Of a DNA stretch of 64,000 nucleotides, positions 56,140 through 64,000 are shown one piece after another (the first letter of the stretch is position 1; every line of letters begins with the position of its first letter). Below the pieces are notes generated by a model, which saw only the letters and a program-made list of their open reading frames with translations, was not told the origin of the DNA and ran no database searches. Origin of the DNA: a bacterium. GTDB taxonomy: Bacteria > Verrucomicrobiota > Verrucomicrobiia > Limisphaerales > J093. Both the position numbers and the translations under genes were made by a program. The stretch lies in the NCBI GenBank assembly GCA_021780105.1, contig JAJXZJ010000025.1, positions 1-64,000 of the forward strand, given 5' to 3'.

Positions 56140-57621
56140 TCACTTCGCCGGCCGAAGTTCGGCACCGGTAATTTTGAACGCGTAGGCGTATTGACACGGA
56201 AGCCGGTCGCTGTTGACCACGGGCAGTTCGATGGTCAGCGTGTCGCCTTCAACCTTGTGCGCCAGCGGCGTCGGCCAGCCGAGCAGCGTCACTTCGCTGT
56301 CCGCCGGCAACGTGATGTCGCGGAGGACGAATTGCGCGCCGGGCCAGCCAGGCGTGATGGCGTAGAGCACGCCGGGCTTTTGCGTGAAAAACGCCTCCTT
56401 CACCGCCTTGTCGCCCTTGGGCGCGAACCCGATCTGGTCCATGAGATTGTATTTGATCATGAACTCGCCGTATTGCTGGCCGGGGCGTTTGCCGTCCGAC
56501 CACTGACAGTCACGACCGGCATAACGCGTGCCGTAGATGGCCTCGCCGTTGACCTTCAGCCAGTCGCCCATCTGGATCAGCCGGTCCTGCATGATCACCG
56601 GGATGCGGCCGTCGCCCGTCGGCCCGATGTCGAGCAGGAAGTTGCCGCCGCGGCTGACGAGGTCCACGAGCACGAGGATCAGTTCGCGGGCGGACTTGTA
56701 GTCGTCGAAATTCTCGGCGCGGTTCCAGCCGTAGGAGTAGCCCATGCCGCGGTTTTCCTCCCACGGATGCGAGGCGTCCGCCATGCCGGCACCGTATTCG
56801 GTGGTGTAATAGGTGCCGTGGTGGTGGCGCGTCTCCTTGCCCCAGCGGTCATCCACCACGACCTCATCCTTGCATGGCGAATCGTTGAACAGCCACGCCA
56901 GCAGCTCCTCGCTGTGCCAGTCCTTCGACGGCAGGTCCCATTCGCCGTCGCTGAAAATGATCGCCGGCCGGTAGCGGGTGACGACGTCTTTGAACTGCGG
57001 CATCATGTGCTCGGTCACGTAACGCGGTTTGTCGGTGAGCCAAAGCGGGTTGAACCACTCGTAGAGCGAGTAATAGAAGCCGAATTTCAGTCCGCGTTTG
57101 CGGACGGCGGTGGCCAGGTCGCCGAGCAGGTCGCGCTTCGGGCCGATTTCCGCGGCGTTCCACGGCCGGCCCCAGGTTTTGCTCGCCTCGGCGCTGGGCC
57201 AGAGCGCGAAGCCTTCGTGGTGCTTGGAGGTCGGCACGATGTATTTCGCGCCGGAGCGGGCGAAGAGGTCCGCCCACTGGTCCGGGTTGAAATACTCGGC
57301 TTTGAACATCGGCGCGAAGTCCTGGTAGTTGAATTTTTCGCCGTAAATCTGCTTGTGATGCTGCCACCAGACGTTGTCCGGCTTCTTGTCCGCCATGTTG
57401 TGCCAATACCATTCGGCGTAACTCTTCGGCGCGCCCCAGCCCGGCACGGAATAAACACCCCAATGGATGAAGATGCCGAACTTGGCGTCGAGATACCACG
57501 TCGGGCAGGGCCGTTTGTCGAGGGAGTTCCAGTTGGCCTCGTAGCGCGTCTCCGCGGCGAGCGCGGAGCCAACCAGCGTGGCGAGGGACAGGAGCGGGGC
57601 GAATTGGGCGAAAATGTTCAT
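56140..57621 (-). CDS. Secreted GH29 alpha-L-fucosidase
   Basis: The 493-residue protein has a signal peptide (FAPLLSLATLVGSALA). The GH29 core includes WYLDAKFGIFIHWGVYSVPGW, HHEGFALWPS, and the nucleophile Asp in IIFSDGEWD, and ends with a small beta domain. It should release L-fucose from polysaccharides such as fucoidan or host glycans. The sugar-active context (GH3, GH172) fits. It is divergent from the MBL-fold gene. Confidence 0.93.
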   Translation of the reverse strand: MNIFAQFAPLLSLATLVGSALAAETRYEANWNSLDKRPCPTWYLDAKFGIFIHWGVYSVPGWGAPKSYAEWYWHNMADKKPDNVWWQHHKQIYGEKFNYQDFAPMFKAEYFNPDQWADLFARSGAKYIVPTSKHHEGFALWPSAEASKTWGRPWNAAEIGPKRDLLGDLATAVRKRGLKFGFYYSLYEWFNPLWLTDKPRYVTEHMMPQFKDVVTRYRPAIIFSDGEWDLPSKDWHSEELLAWLFNDSPCKDEVVVDDRWGKETRHHHGTYYTTEYGAGMADASHPWEENRGMGYSYGWNRAENFDDYKSARELILVLVDLVSRGGNFLLDIGPTGDGRIPVIMQDRLIQMGDWLKVNGEAIYGTRYAGRDCQWSDGKRPGQQYGEFMIKYNLMDQIGFAPKGDKAVKEAFFTQKPGVLYAITPGWPGAQFVLRDITLPADSEVTLLGWPTPLAHKVEGDTLTIELPVVNSDRLPCQYAYAFKITGAELRPAK

Positions 57622-57726
57622 GCGATGACCGAAACGATTGCTGCGTTGTCGCCGTGAGGAAATCAAATTGCCGCCCGTCGGTCAACGGCACTTTGACTTC
57701 GTCGCCGCCCACCCTAACTTGGCGCG

Positions 57727-58767
57727 ATGTCCGCGTTGACGATCGAGTTCAGCCACGGCGGCCTGCGCCTGCCACGGCCCGGCTTGTGGCTGGACCCGCA
57801 CCGGGCGCAGCGTGGGCCGGAGCGGGTCTTCGTCAGCCACGCGCACGCCGACCACACCGCGCCGCATCGCGAGGTGATCCTGACCGAGGCCACGGCGCGG
57901 CTGATGCGGGCGCGAATCGGCGGCCGGCGCACCGAGCACATCCTGACGTTCGGCGAGCCGCGCGAGTTTGCCGGGCCGGAGGGCGCGTTCCGCCTCACCC
58001 TGCTGCCGGCCGGGCACATTCTCGGCAGCGCAATGATCTTGCTCGAGGCCGACGGCGAATCGCTGCTCTACACCGGCGATTTCAAACTTCAGCCCGGCTT
58101 CGCTGCGGAACGCTGCGCCCCGCAGCACGCGGACTGGCTGGTGATGGAAACCACGTTCGGCCGGCCGGAATACGTATTCCCACCGGCGGACACGGCGATG
58201 GGCGCGGTGGTGGAATTCTGTCGCGCGACGCTGGCGGCCGGCGCGACGCCGGTGCTGCTGGCGTATTCGCTGGGCAAAAGCCAGGAATTACTCGCCGGCC
58301 TGGCGGGCGCCGATCTGCCGCTGGCGCTGGACGAATCGGTCTGGAAAATGACCAAGGTTTACGAGGAATGCGGCTGGCGTTTTCCGGCGCACGAACGCCT
58401 TGGCCCGGCGGGAGCGCGTGGCAAGGTGCTCCTCTGCCCACCGCAACTTGCCCGCGCCGCAGCGCTGGCGGCCGGTGAGCCGACGCGCACGGCCATCGTC
58501 AGCGGCTGGGCGGTGGACCCGGGCTGCCGCTTCCGCTATGGCGCGGACGCGGCGTTTCCGTTGAGCGATCACGCGGATTTCCCGGACTTGATCGAGTTCG
58601 TCCGGCGCGTCGCGCCGAAGCGCGTCTTCACCCTGCACGGCTTTGCCGCGGATTTTGCCACCGAATTGCGTGACCGCGGTCACGATGCCCGTGCGTTGAG
58701 CGAGGCCGAGCAATTGACGCTGGCGCTGGGGCTGACCCGACCGGCGCCCGTGCTACGGCCCGGTTGA
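57727..58767 (+). CDS. MBL-fold exonuclease-like protein (ligase-associated DNA exonuclease type)
   Basis: The 346-residue protein has the metallo-beta-lactamase motif HAHADH (H38, H40, D42, H43), then AGHILGSAMILLE, YTGDFKLQ, and METTFGRPEY, with a beta-CASP-like insert and the late HADF and LHGFAADF motifs. This is the pattern of the RNA-processing/ligase-associated exonuclease subfamily. Nearby there is no ATP-dependent ligase or Lhr helicase, the usual partners. The product is cytosolic. Confidence 0.8.
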   Translation: MSALTIEFSHGGLRLPRPGLWLDPHRAQRGPERVFVSHAHADHTAPHREVILTEATARLMRARIGGRRTEHILTFGEPREFAGPEGAFRLTLLPAGHILGSAMILLEADGESLLYTGDFKLQPGFAAERCAPQHADWLVMETTFGRPEYVFPPADTAMGAVVEFCRATLAAGATPVLLAYSLGKSQELLAGLAGADLPLALDESVWKMTKVYEECGWRFPAHERLGPAGARGKVLLCPPQLARAAALAAGEPTRTAIVSGWAVDPGCRFRYGADAAFPLSDHADFPDLIEFVRRVAPKRVFTLHGFAADFATELRDRGHDARALSEAEQLTLALGLTRPAPVLRPG

Positions 58768-58793
58768 CAAACGCGGCAACTGCGCTTTCTTAT
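58764..58793 (+). promoter_or_regulatory. Probable promoter of the peroxiredoxin gene
   Basis: A perfect TTGACA (58764-58769) overlaps the stop codon of the exonuclease-like gene. An 18-bp spacer leads to TCTTAT (58788-58793). About 84 bp of leader follow before the ATG, which has AGGAG. Confidence 0.45.
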
Positions 58794-58877
58794 CCGCCAT
58801 TGTGGCTTGCCGGCTGGCGCAACTCGAATTAACCTCAGCCGGTCAAAACAACATCAACCTCATTCAGGAGAAGACCC

Positions 58878-59501
58878 ATGTGTGACTGTGATTGCGAATG
58901 CGACAAGACGGTGAGCGTCGGCCAGGAAGTGCCGAATTTTGAGCTCGAAACCTACGATCCCGTAAACCGCGAGTTCGGCAAGATCTCGCTCGAAGAAATT
59001 AAGAAGAAGACCCAGTGGACGGTGCTGGTCTTTTACCCGGCGGACTTCACCTTCGTCTGCCCGACGGAACTGGCCGATCTGGCGGAACAGCACGCGGCGC
59101 TGAAAAAGCTTGGTGCGGAGGTCATTTCCGTCTCGACGGACACGAAGTTCGCACACCTGGCCTGGCGCGACTCCGAGAAGCTGCTGGCCAACGTAAAATA
59201 CCTGATGGGCGCGGACCCCACGGGCACGGTCAGCGAGATGTTCGGCGTGTATGACGAGAACAGCGGCCTGGCCTTGCGCGGGACGTTCATCATCAACCCC
59301 GCCGGCGTGCTGGCCTCGTCCGAAGTCAACTTCTACAACGTCGGCCGCAATGCGGACGAGCTGCTGCGCAAGATGGAGGCGAACGTCTATCTCGCGGCGC
59401 ATCCGGCGGAAGCCTGCCCGGCCAAGTGGCATCAGGGCGCCAAGACCCTTACGCCCAGCGAGAAGATGGTCGGCAAGGTCTTCGAGGCGCTCAACGGCTG
59501 A
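58878..59501 (+). CDS. AhpC-type 2-Cys peroxiredoxin with a Cys-rich N-terminus
   Basis: The 207-residue protein has peroxidatic Cys61 in DFTFVCPTEL and resolving Cys180 in EACPAKW, as in typical 2-Cys AhpC/Prx1 proteins. It removes hydrogen peroxide and organic peroxides. The first residues are MCDCDCECDK: four Cys alternating with acids, unlike AhpC family members. They could bind metal or form extra disulfides. AGGAG precedes the ATG by 8 bp. The gene has its own probable promoter and terminator, so it is monocistronic. Confidence 0.94.
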   Translation: MCDCDCECDKTVSVGQEVPNFELETYDPVNREFGKISLEEIKKKTQWTVLVFYPADFTFVCPTELADLAEQHAALKKLGAEVISVSTDTKFAHLAWRDSEKLLANVKYLMGADPTGTVSEMFGVYDENSGLALRGTFIINPAGVLASSEVNFYNVGRNADELLRKMEANVYLAAHPAEACPAKWHQGAKTLTPSEKMVGKVFEALNG

Positions 59502-59523
59502 GCGTCGGTTTCGAACCATCGCA

Positions 59524-59553
59524 GGCGTCCGGCCTGGGCCGGGCGCCTTTTTT
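59524..59553 (+). terminator. Rho-independent terminator after the peroxiredoxin gene
   Basis: GGCGTCCGGC (59524-59533) pairs with GCCGGGCGCC (59538-59547) over ten positions (one T-G wobble) around the loop CTGG, followed by six T. Confidence 0.88.
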
Positions 59554-59699
59554 GCGAGCGAACGACCGGCGGCGCCTTCACGACGGTTCGCGCGCTGCGA
59601 AAGGCAAAGCCGAAAAGACCGCGCGTTATTTCGTGCGAAGCGCCGCAATTCCAATTCGAGATCTTGAAACGCAGTTCTCCCAAACCGAAAGAATCGCCC

Positions 59700-60275
59700 A
59701 TGTCCAGACTCAACCTCCGCCTGTTGGCCGCCGCGGGCATTCTGCTGCTGGCGGCAGCAACCCAGGCCCAGGACACCAATGTGCTCAAGACCGGGCTTGA
59801 AAACTTCGAGGCGCAAACCGGTGTGGTGATAGTGCGGGGCGCCGGCCTCGTGGGAGAAGTTCATGCCGGCTCGGGAGTGGTGTCGGTTATCACCAAGGAA
59901 TCCCAGAATTTCCGCTCCGGGCAGAAGCAATACGGCATCGCCATCGGGGTCACAAAAGTCCCCAACGCGCTGGAGGACAGCACGGTGGTTGACTACGACG
60001 AACTGGACAACCTGATCAACGGCATCGAGTTCGTCAGCAAGGCGAATCACAGCGTGACTTCTTTGCCGAGCTTTGACGCCGGCTTCACCACCCGCGGCGG
60101 ACTGCGTGTCTTCGCCTACACCAGCATACGTGAACAGGGCGGCGTGCAGGCCGCGGTGCAAGGCCCTCACATGGCAAACGCGCGGCTCCTGCTGACGCCG
60201 GCGCAACTCGCGCAATTCACGGATCTGGTCAAGCAGGCGAAAGCCCAGCTCGACAAATTGCGCACGGCCAAGTGA
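59700..60275 (+). CDS. Secreted hypothetical protein, 191 residues
   Basis: A signal peptide (LLAAAGILLLAAATQAQ) is followed by a compact domain with no recognised family: TGVVIVRGAGLVGEVHAGSG, GQKQYGIAIGV, VVDYDELDNLINGIEFV, LPSFDAGFTTRGGLRVFAYTS. The later part resembles a small alpha/beta domain often found alone in Verrucomicrobia secreted proteins (inference). The C-terminal helix ends in a Lys-rich stretch. It stands alone between the peroxiredoxin terminator and the convergent ThuA genes. Confidence 0.6.
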   Translation: MSRLNLRLLAAAGILLLAAATQAQDTNVLKTGLENFEAQTGVVIVRGAGLVGEVHAGSGVVSVITKESQNFRSGQKQYGIAIGVTKVPNALEDSTVVDYDELDNLINGIEFVSKANHSVTSLPSFDAGFTTRGGLRVFAYTSIREQGGVQAAVQGPHMANARLLLTPAQLAQFTDLVKQAKAQLDKLRTAK

Positions 60276-60300
60276 CCGCGGCCCGCGACGACCGCCGCGG

Positions 60301-61176
60301 TTACTTCCGCTTCACGTCGAGGTTCTGCTGAAGCTCCTCCGCGGTGACGCTCGACTCGACGCCGTTCGGCGGCACCTCGGCTCTGGCGATCCAGACCAGG
60401 GCGTTGAGCACGATCTTGCGCAGGTTGTCGTTGCCCCAGTTCTTGTGGAAATGGCCGCCGGTGAAGCCAAAGGCGCGCCCGCCAGCCGGCCCGTGGGCCA
60501 CCCACATCATCACCTCGTCGCGGCCCTTGTTCGCCTGAATGTGCGGATACGGTCCCTGCGGCCACACGTAAGGACCATCGCGCACGGCGTCGGAGGGTTT
60601 CGCCACCAGAATCGGCGTGATGCCTTTCATGTCCGGCCGCCAGCGCAGGTTGAAATACCACTCGTCGCGGATCGAGAACGGCCGCACGCCACGCGTGATC
60701 GGGTGCTCGGGCAGCAACTGGTAATCTGGCGACCACATCGGATTGCAGGAGTAATGGTCTTCGTAATAGCCGCCGATCCACGAAAGAAATTCCGGTCCAC
60801 CATGGTCCTTGGGCACCTCGCAGGCGTAGTGCATCACGCCGAAACCGACACCCTTTGCGATCAAGCCCTGTAGCACCTTCAAATGGTCGCCCTGGAGGGC
60901 CGGATGACCGGTGCCACCGTCGGAATAAATGACCACGGCATCGGCGCCGTCGAACGCGCCGTCGCTGTCCGGCCAGCCGTTGGTATGGACGTTCACCTGC
61001 AAGCCCGGCACGCTGGCGAGGCATTTCTGCAACAGCAGCGCACCGGCGCGGAACTCGTGTTCGCCGGGCGGATGGCTCGGTTTGCCGGCGATGAGAACGA
61101 GTTTGCGGTCGGCGGCCAGACCGCTGAGCAACGAGCCGGCGAGAACCGCGACGAGAACAGGCAGAAGGCGTTTCAT
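60301..61176 (-). CDS. Secreted ThuA-domain protein, first of two
   Basis: The 291-residue protein has a signal peptide (LLPVLVAVLAGSLLSGLA) and the ThuA fold, a glutamine-amidotransferase-like domain: VLIAGKPSHPPGEHEFRAG, DAVVIYSDGGTGHP, HYACEVPKDHGG, WYFNLRW, GFTGGHFHKNWG. ThuA proteins are linked to trehalose or other sugar use, but their reaction is unproven. It is 30 bp downstream of the second ThuA gene and is probably in the same operon. Confidence 0.88.
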   Translation of the reverse strand: MKRLLPVLVAVLAGSLLSGLAADRKLVLIAGKPSHPPGEHEFRAGALLLQKCLASVPGLQVNVHTNGWPDSDGAFDGADAVVIYSDGGTGHPALQGDHLKVLQGLIAKGVGFGVMHYACEVPKDHGGPEFLSWIGGYYEDHYSCNPMWSPDYQLLPEHPITRGVRPFSIRDEWYFNLRWRPDMKGITPILVAKPSDAVRDGPYVWPQGPYPHIQANKGRDEVMMWVAHGPAGGRAFGFTGGHFHKNWGNDNLRKIVLNALVWIARAEVPPNGVESSVTAEELQQNLDVKRK

Positions 61177-61206
61177 GGTCGGATTTTCAGGAAACGAGGC
61201 AAGCAG

Positions 61207-62157
61207 TCAACGACCCTTCGGGTCCAGGTTCTCTTTCAGGTCGGCGGCGGTGAGCGTGGACTGGACGCCGTTTTCCGGCACGTCGGCATGAGCGATCCAG
61301 AGAATGGCGTTAAGCACGAGCCGGCGGAAGTTCTCGTTGGCCCAATTGTTGTGATAGTGGCCGCCGGTGAAGCCGAAGCCACGGCCGGGCGGTTCCAGAA
61401 CCAAGCCGTAGCGTTTCCGCATGCGCTCATCCATGCCCGGCCGTTGATACGCCCACATCACCACCTGCGGCACGCCGTTCTTCACCTCCTCGCGCACGGC
61501 CGGGTTGCCCTCGTGCGGGCCGTCCGGCCGCTCCATCGTGCTGGCGGGCGCCACGGCGGACAAAATCGGCGTCAGGCCGGCGGAATTGGTCGTGAAGCGC
61601 ATGTGAAAATACCATTCGTCGTTGATCTCGAACGGCTGGACGCCGCGGGTGATCGGGTGGTCGGGCAGCTTGGCGAAGTCCGCCACCCAGGTGGGATTCA
61701 CCGACCAGTTGGTCTCGAAGTAGCCGCCGTTCCATTGCAGGAATTCGCGCCCGCCGCGGTCGGCCGGCACTTCGACGGCGTAATGGATGGTGCCGAAACC
61801 GACGCCGGGTCCCAAAATGGCGCCGAGGGTTTTGAGCCGGTCGTCCTGGATGAATGGATGGCCGTCGCCGCCATCGGAGTAAACGACGATGGCGCTGGCG
61901 CCATTGAAGACGCTCACGTCCGCCGGCCAGCCGTTGCTGACGACGACCGCGTTGATGCCGGGCTGTTGGTTGAGGCACTTCTGCAACAGCAGGCAGCCGG
62001 CACGGTGTTCGTGTTCGCCGGGGCCGTGGCTCGGCGGACCGGCAACGAGGACGATTTTTCGCGTCGCTGGTGCCTTGTTTTGTGCCAGTCCAATTGAGGT
62101 TCCACCCAGCGCGACGGCGCACAACGTGGCCAGCATGACCAACCGGTTCAATTTCAT
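61207..62157 (-). CDS. Secreted ThuA-domain protein, second of two
   Basis: The 316-residue paralogue has a signal peptide (LVMLATLCAVALGGTSIGLA) and the same core: VLVAGPPSHGPGEHEHRAGCLLLQKCL, AIVVYSDGGDGHP, HYAVEVPADRGG, FGFTGGHYHNNWANENFR. The two share ThuA features throughout and probably arose by tandem duplication. It is followed, on the same strand upstream, by the sugar epimerase gene at 62283, so the three genes may be one unit. Confidence 0.88.
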   Translation of the reverse strand: MKLNRLVMLATLCAVALGGTSIGLAQNKAPATRKIVLVAGPPSHGPGEHEHRAGCLLLQKCLNQQPGINAVVVSNGWPADVSVFNGASAIVVYSDGGDGHPFIQDDRLKTLGAILGPGVGFGTIHYAVEVPADRGGREFLQWNGGYFETNWSVNPTWVADFAKLPDHPITRGVQPFEINDEWYFHMRFTTNSAGLTPILSAVAPASTMERPDGPHEGNPAVREEVKNGVPQVVMWAYQRPGMDERMRKRYGLVLEPPGRGFGFTGGHYHNNWANENFRRLVLNAILWIAHADVPENGVQSTLTAADLKENLDPKGR

Positions 62158-62282
62158 AGTCGTTTCATTTTGCCGATCGTCCGGATCGGCAGGTCTTGTC
62201 TTGCTCCATCCTGACCCGCCCCTAGATGCGCGCGCGCCTTCGCGACAAGGCACATCAACTTCCGCGGGCGGGTAACCCCTTG

Positions 62283-63128
62283 TTACGCCAGCTTCTTCTT
62301 CAGGAACTTCACGCCCTTGACCGCGATTTCGTCGCGGCTCGGCTCCATTTGCCGCCAGATCGCCGCCGCCTTGGCGATGACCTTCACGTCCTGCGTGAAG
62401 CTTTCAATCACCACGTCGCCGTCGTATTTGACCTTCTTGAGCGCCTGGGCGATGCCGTCCCAGTCAATGTGGTCGTTGCCCGGGGTGCCGCGGTCGCAGC
62501 CGCACGCATGGAAGTGCCCCAGCAGTTTGCCGCAACGTTTGACGGCGTCCGGCTGGAACTTCTCCTCAATGTTCAGATGAAACGTGTCATAATGAATCTT
62601 AAGCACCGGGCTGCCGACGTCTTCAATCATCTTCAGCGCCTGGTCCACGGTGTTGATGAAGTCGGTCTCAAAGCGGTTCAGCGGTTCCATGCAGATCTGC
62701 CGGCCGCGTTTTTCGGCGTATTTGCACAGCGCCTTGAGATGTTTCACCACGGTCTTCCACTGCTTCTTGTATTCGGCGGGTGGCACGGCCTCGGCACGGC
62801 CCACGGAGGAATAGACCGGCCCGATCAACGACGGGCAGTCCAGCACGACCATCTGATCCAGCAGCTTCACCATGTAGTCCATTGCGTTCTGCTGCGCCTC
62901 CGGCGTGCCGCGCAAATCGCGGTCCGGCCCCAGACAGGCGCACGCCGAGCCGCAGACCAGACCGGCCTTGTCCAGTTCCGCCTTCACGAAGGCCGGGTCA
63001 ATGTGCGCCGGATCCTCGATGGCGATCTCCACAGTGTCGAACCCCCATTTCTTGAAGGTCTTGAACAACACCGTGCTCTCGTTGGTGAAGGGTGAAGTAA
63101 ACAGGAATGTATTGATGCCAAATCTCAT
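62283..63128 (-). CDS. Sugar phosphate isomerase/epimerase (D-tagatose 3-epimerase-like)
   Basis: The 281-residue protein has the AP-endonuclease-2 TIM barrel: MRFGINTFLFTSPF, a GFDTVEIAIEDPAH strand, ICMEPLNRFETDFINTVDQAL with the metal-binding Glu, and HACGCDRGTPGNDHIDWDGIAQAL with the metal His. This is the DTE/psicose-epimerase class that interconverts ketohexoses at C3. It is cytosolic. Its position next to two ThuA genes suggests a sugar pathway. Confidence 0.88.
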   Translation of the reverse strand: MRFGINTFLFTSPFTNESTVLFKTFKKWGFDTVEIAIEDPAHIDPAFVKAELDKAGLVCGSACACLGPDRDLRGTPEAQQNAMDYMVKLLDQMVVLDCPSLIGPVYSSVGRAEAVPPAEYKKQWKTVVKHLKALCKYAEKRGRQICMEPLNRFETDFINTVDQALKMIEDVGSPVLKIHYDTFHLNIEEKFQPDAVKRCGKLLGHFHACGCDRGTPGNDHIDWDGIAQALKKVKYDGDVVIESFTQDVKVIAKAAAIWRQMEPSRDEIAVKGVKFLKKKLA

Positions 63129-63237
63129 AGTCGGTCTTGTTTCCGCGCAGGCTAGAGCAACCGGAAGGCGTGTCAAAGTTTTTCGCGCAACGCGAGCGCA
63201 GTTGCCCGGCGGTGCGGCGGCGCGTTACGCTGCGCCC

Positions 63238-64000
63238 GTGCCGAAAACCGATCAGGTCGAACTCGGCAGCGGCGAGCGGCTGGCCATTCTTTACGAGGAC
63301 CGCTCGGTGCTGGCGCTCGACAAGCCTCCCGGCTGGATGCTGGTGCCGTTCAACTGGCAGCGCACCGACCACAACCTCCAGGCCGCGCTCGAATCAAGCC
63401 TCGCCGGCGGCGCTTTCTGGGCGCGTTCGCGCAACCTGCGCTTCCTCCGGCATGTTCACCGGCTCGACGCCGAAACCAGCGGCATCCTGCTCTTCGCGAA
63501 AAGCCGCGGCGCGCTGGAAACCTACGGCCGGCTGTTCGAGTCGCGTCGCATGGAAAAGGTCTATCTCGCCGTCGTGGCGGGCGCGCCGAAAACGACGGCA
63601 TGGAACTGCCGCCTTGCGCTCGCGCCGGATCCCACCGCCATCGGTCGGATGAAAGTGGATGCCCGCCACGGCAAGGCCGCGGAGACGGAGTTTCGCGTGC
63701 TCCAAACGCGCGATGATCCGCGGCTCGGCCGGCGGACGCTGATCGAGGCCCGGCCGTTCACCGGCCGGACGCACCAGATTCGCGTCCACCTCGCCGCTGG
63801 CGGACATCCGGTGCTCGGTGATCCACTTTACAATTTGAAGACGCCGGCGGAGGCCGGCACGCGTGGCAGCCCGAAACCGCGGCCGCATTCGGTGTCCGAC
63901 AGCATGACATTTCCGCTGGCGTTGCGCGCGGTGCGGCTGGCTTTCTGCGATCCGTTCACGCAACGGCCGGTGGAAATTCTCGCGCCGACCGGGGCGTTTC
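63238..64000 (+). CDS. RluA-family pseudouridine synthase, partial (runs off the right edge)
   Basis: From GTG 63238 the frame is open to the window end. It has ILYEDRSVLALDKPPGWMLVP, catalytic HVHRLDAETSG, the KVDARHGKAAETEFRVL segment, and FTGRTHQIRVHLAAGGHPVLGDPLYN. The catalytic Asp is intact, in contrast with the paralogue at 29150. It should convert uridine to pseudouridine in rRNA or tRNA. No S4 domain precedes it. The C-terminus lies outside the window. Confidence 0.9.
   Translation, partial: MPKTDQVELGSGERLAILYEDRSVLALDKPPGWMLVPFNWQRTDHNLQAALESSLAGGAFWARSRNLRFLRHVHRLDAETSGILLFAKSRGALETYGRLFESRRMEKVYLAVVAGAPKTTAWNCRLALAPDPTAIGRMKVDARHGKAAETEFRVLQTRDDPRLGRRTLIEARPFTGRTHQIRVHLAAGGHPVLGDPLYNLKTPAEAGTRGSPKPRPHSVSDSMTFPLALRAVRLAFCDPFTQRPVEILAPTGAF

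Overview
The window is about 65% GC and has the gene content of a free-living Verrucomicrobiota bacterium, most likely the Limisphaerales/Pedosphaera side (inference from gene content, not a phylogeny). Pointers are the many secreted beta-propeller, FG-GAP/UnbV and PQQ-like proteins, glycosidases of families GH3, GH29 and GH172, tandem ThuA-like proteins, c-type cytochromes with surface lipoproteins, and families of short interspersed palindromic repeats. No rRNA or tRNA gene and no CRISPR array was recognised.

Layout. 1-380: an IS630-type transposase runs off the left edge, next to a broken HNH-type gene. 489-6118 (minus): LptF/G-type permease, GAF sensor kinase, M1 aminopeptidase. 6252-10625: a secreted papain-like/GH172 fusion convergent with a GH3 glucosidase. 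10776-11060: a degenerate 22-bp repeat array. 11355-16540: an accessory island holding a decayed restriction-modification locus (XRE regulator, 3'-truncated Dcm-type methylase, frameshifted HNH endonuclease, MvaI/BcnI-type endonuclease fragment, Vsr), two toxin-antitoxin pairs (DUF433/PIN-like and HicAB), repeated vsr 5' ends and several palindromic repeats. 16579-34027: mostly core genes, including a macro-domain deacetylase, PQQ-like protein, MenG/UbiE, ClpX/ClpP, a secreted lipase-like hydrolase, three consecutive CorC/HlyC-type transporters, a carotenoid-type membrane protein, a PpiD-like chaperone, an RluA-like protein without its catalytic Asp, PssA/Psd and a VIT1-type transporter.

34126-45057 is the most unusual part. 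Seven tightly packed minus-strand genes encode an FG-GAP/UnbV lipoprotein, a monoheme hydrazine-synthase-alpha-like lipoprotein, a triheme propeller cytochrome, a two-component-type propeller, a RidA/FkbO-like enzyme and two branched-chain-amino-acid-type binding proteins with no permease. A uronate-isomerase-like amidohydrolase follows. Joint transcription suggests an uncharacterised envelope redox or ligand-sensing system; its function cannot be read from sequence.

45298-64000: universal stress protein; a ribose-type ABC importer (ATPase, permease, Spy-like protein, terminator, binding lipoprotein); glutathione peroxidase; an iron/polyamine-type ATPase and binding protein without a permease; HtpX; M24 peptidase; GH29 fucosidase; MBL-fold exonuclease-like protein; a peroxiredoxin with a Cys-rich N-terminus; two ThuA proteins; a sugar epimerase; and an RluA pseudouridine synthase running off the right edge.
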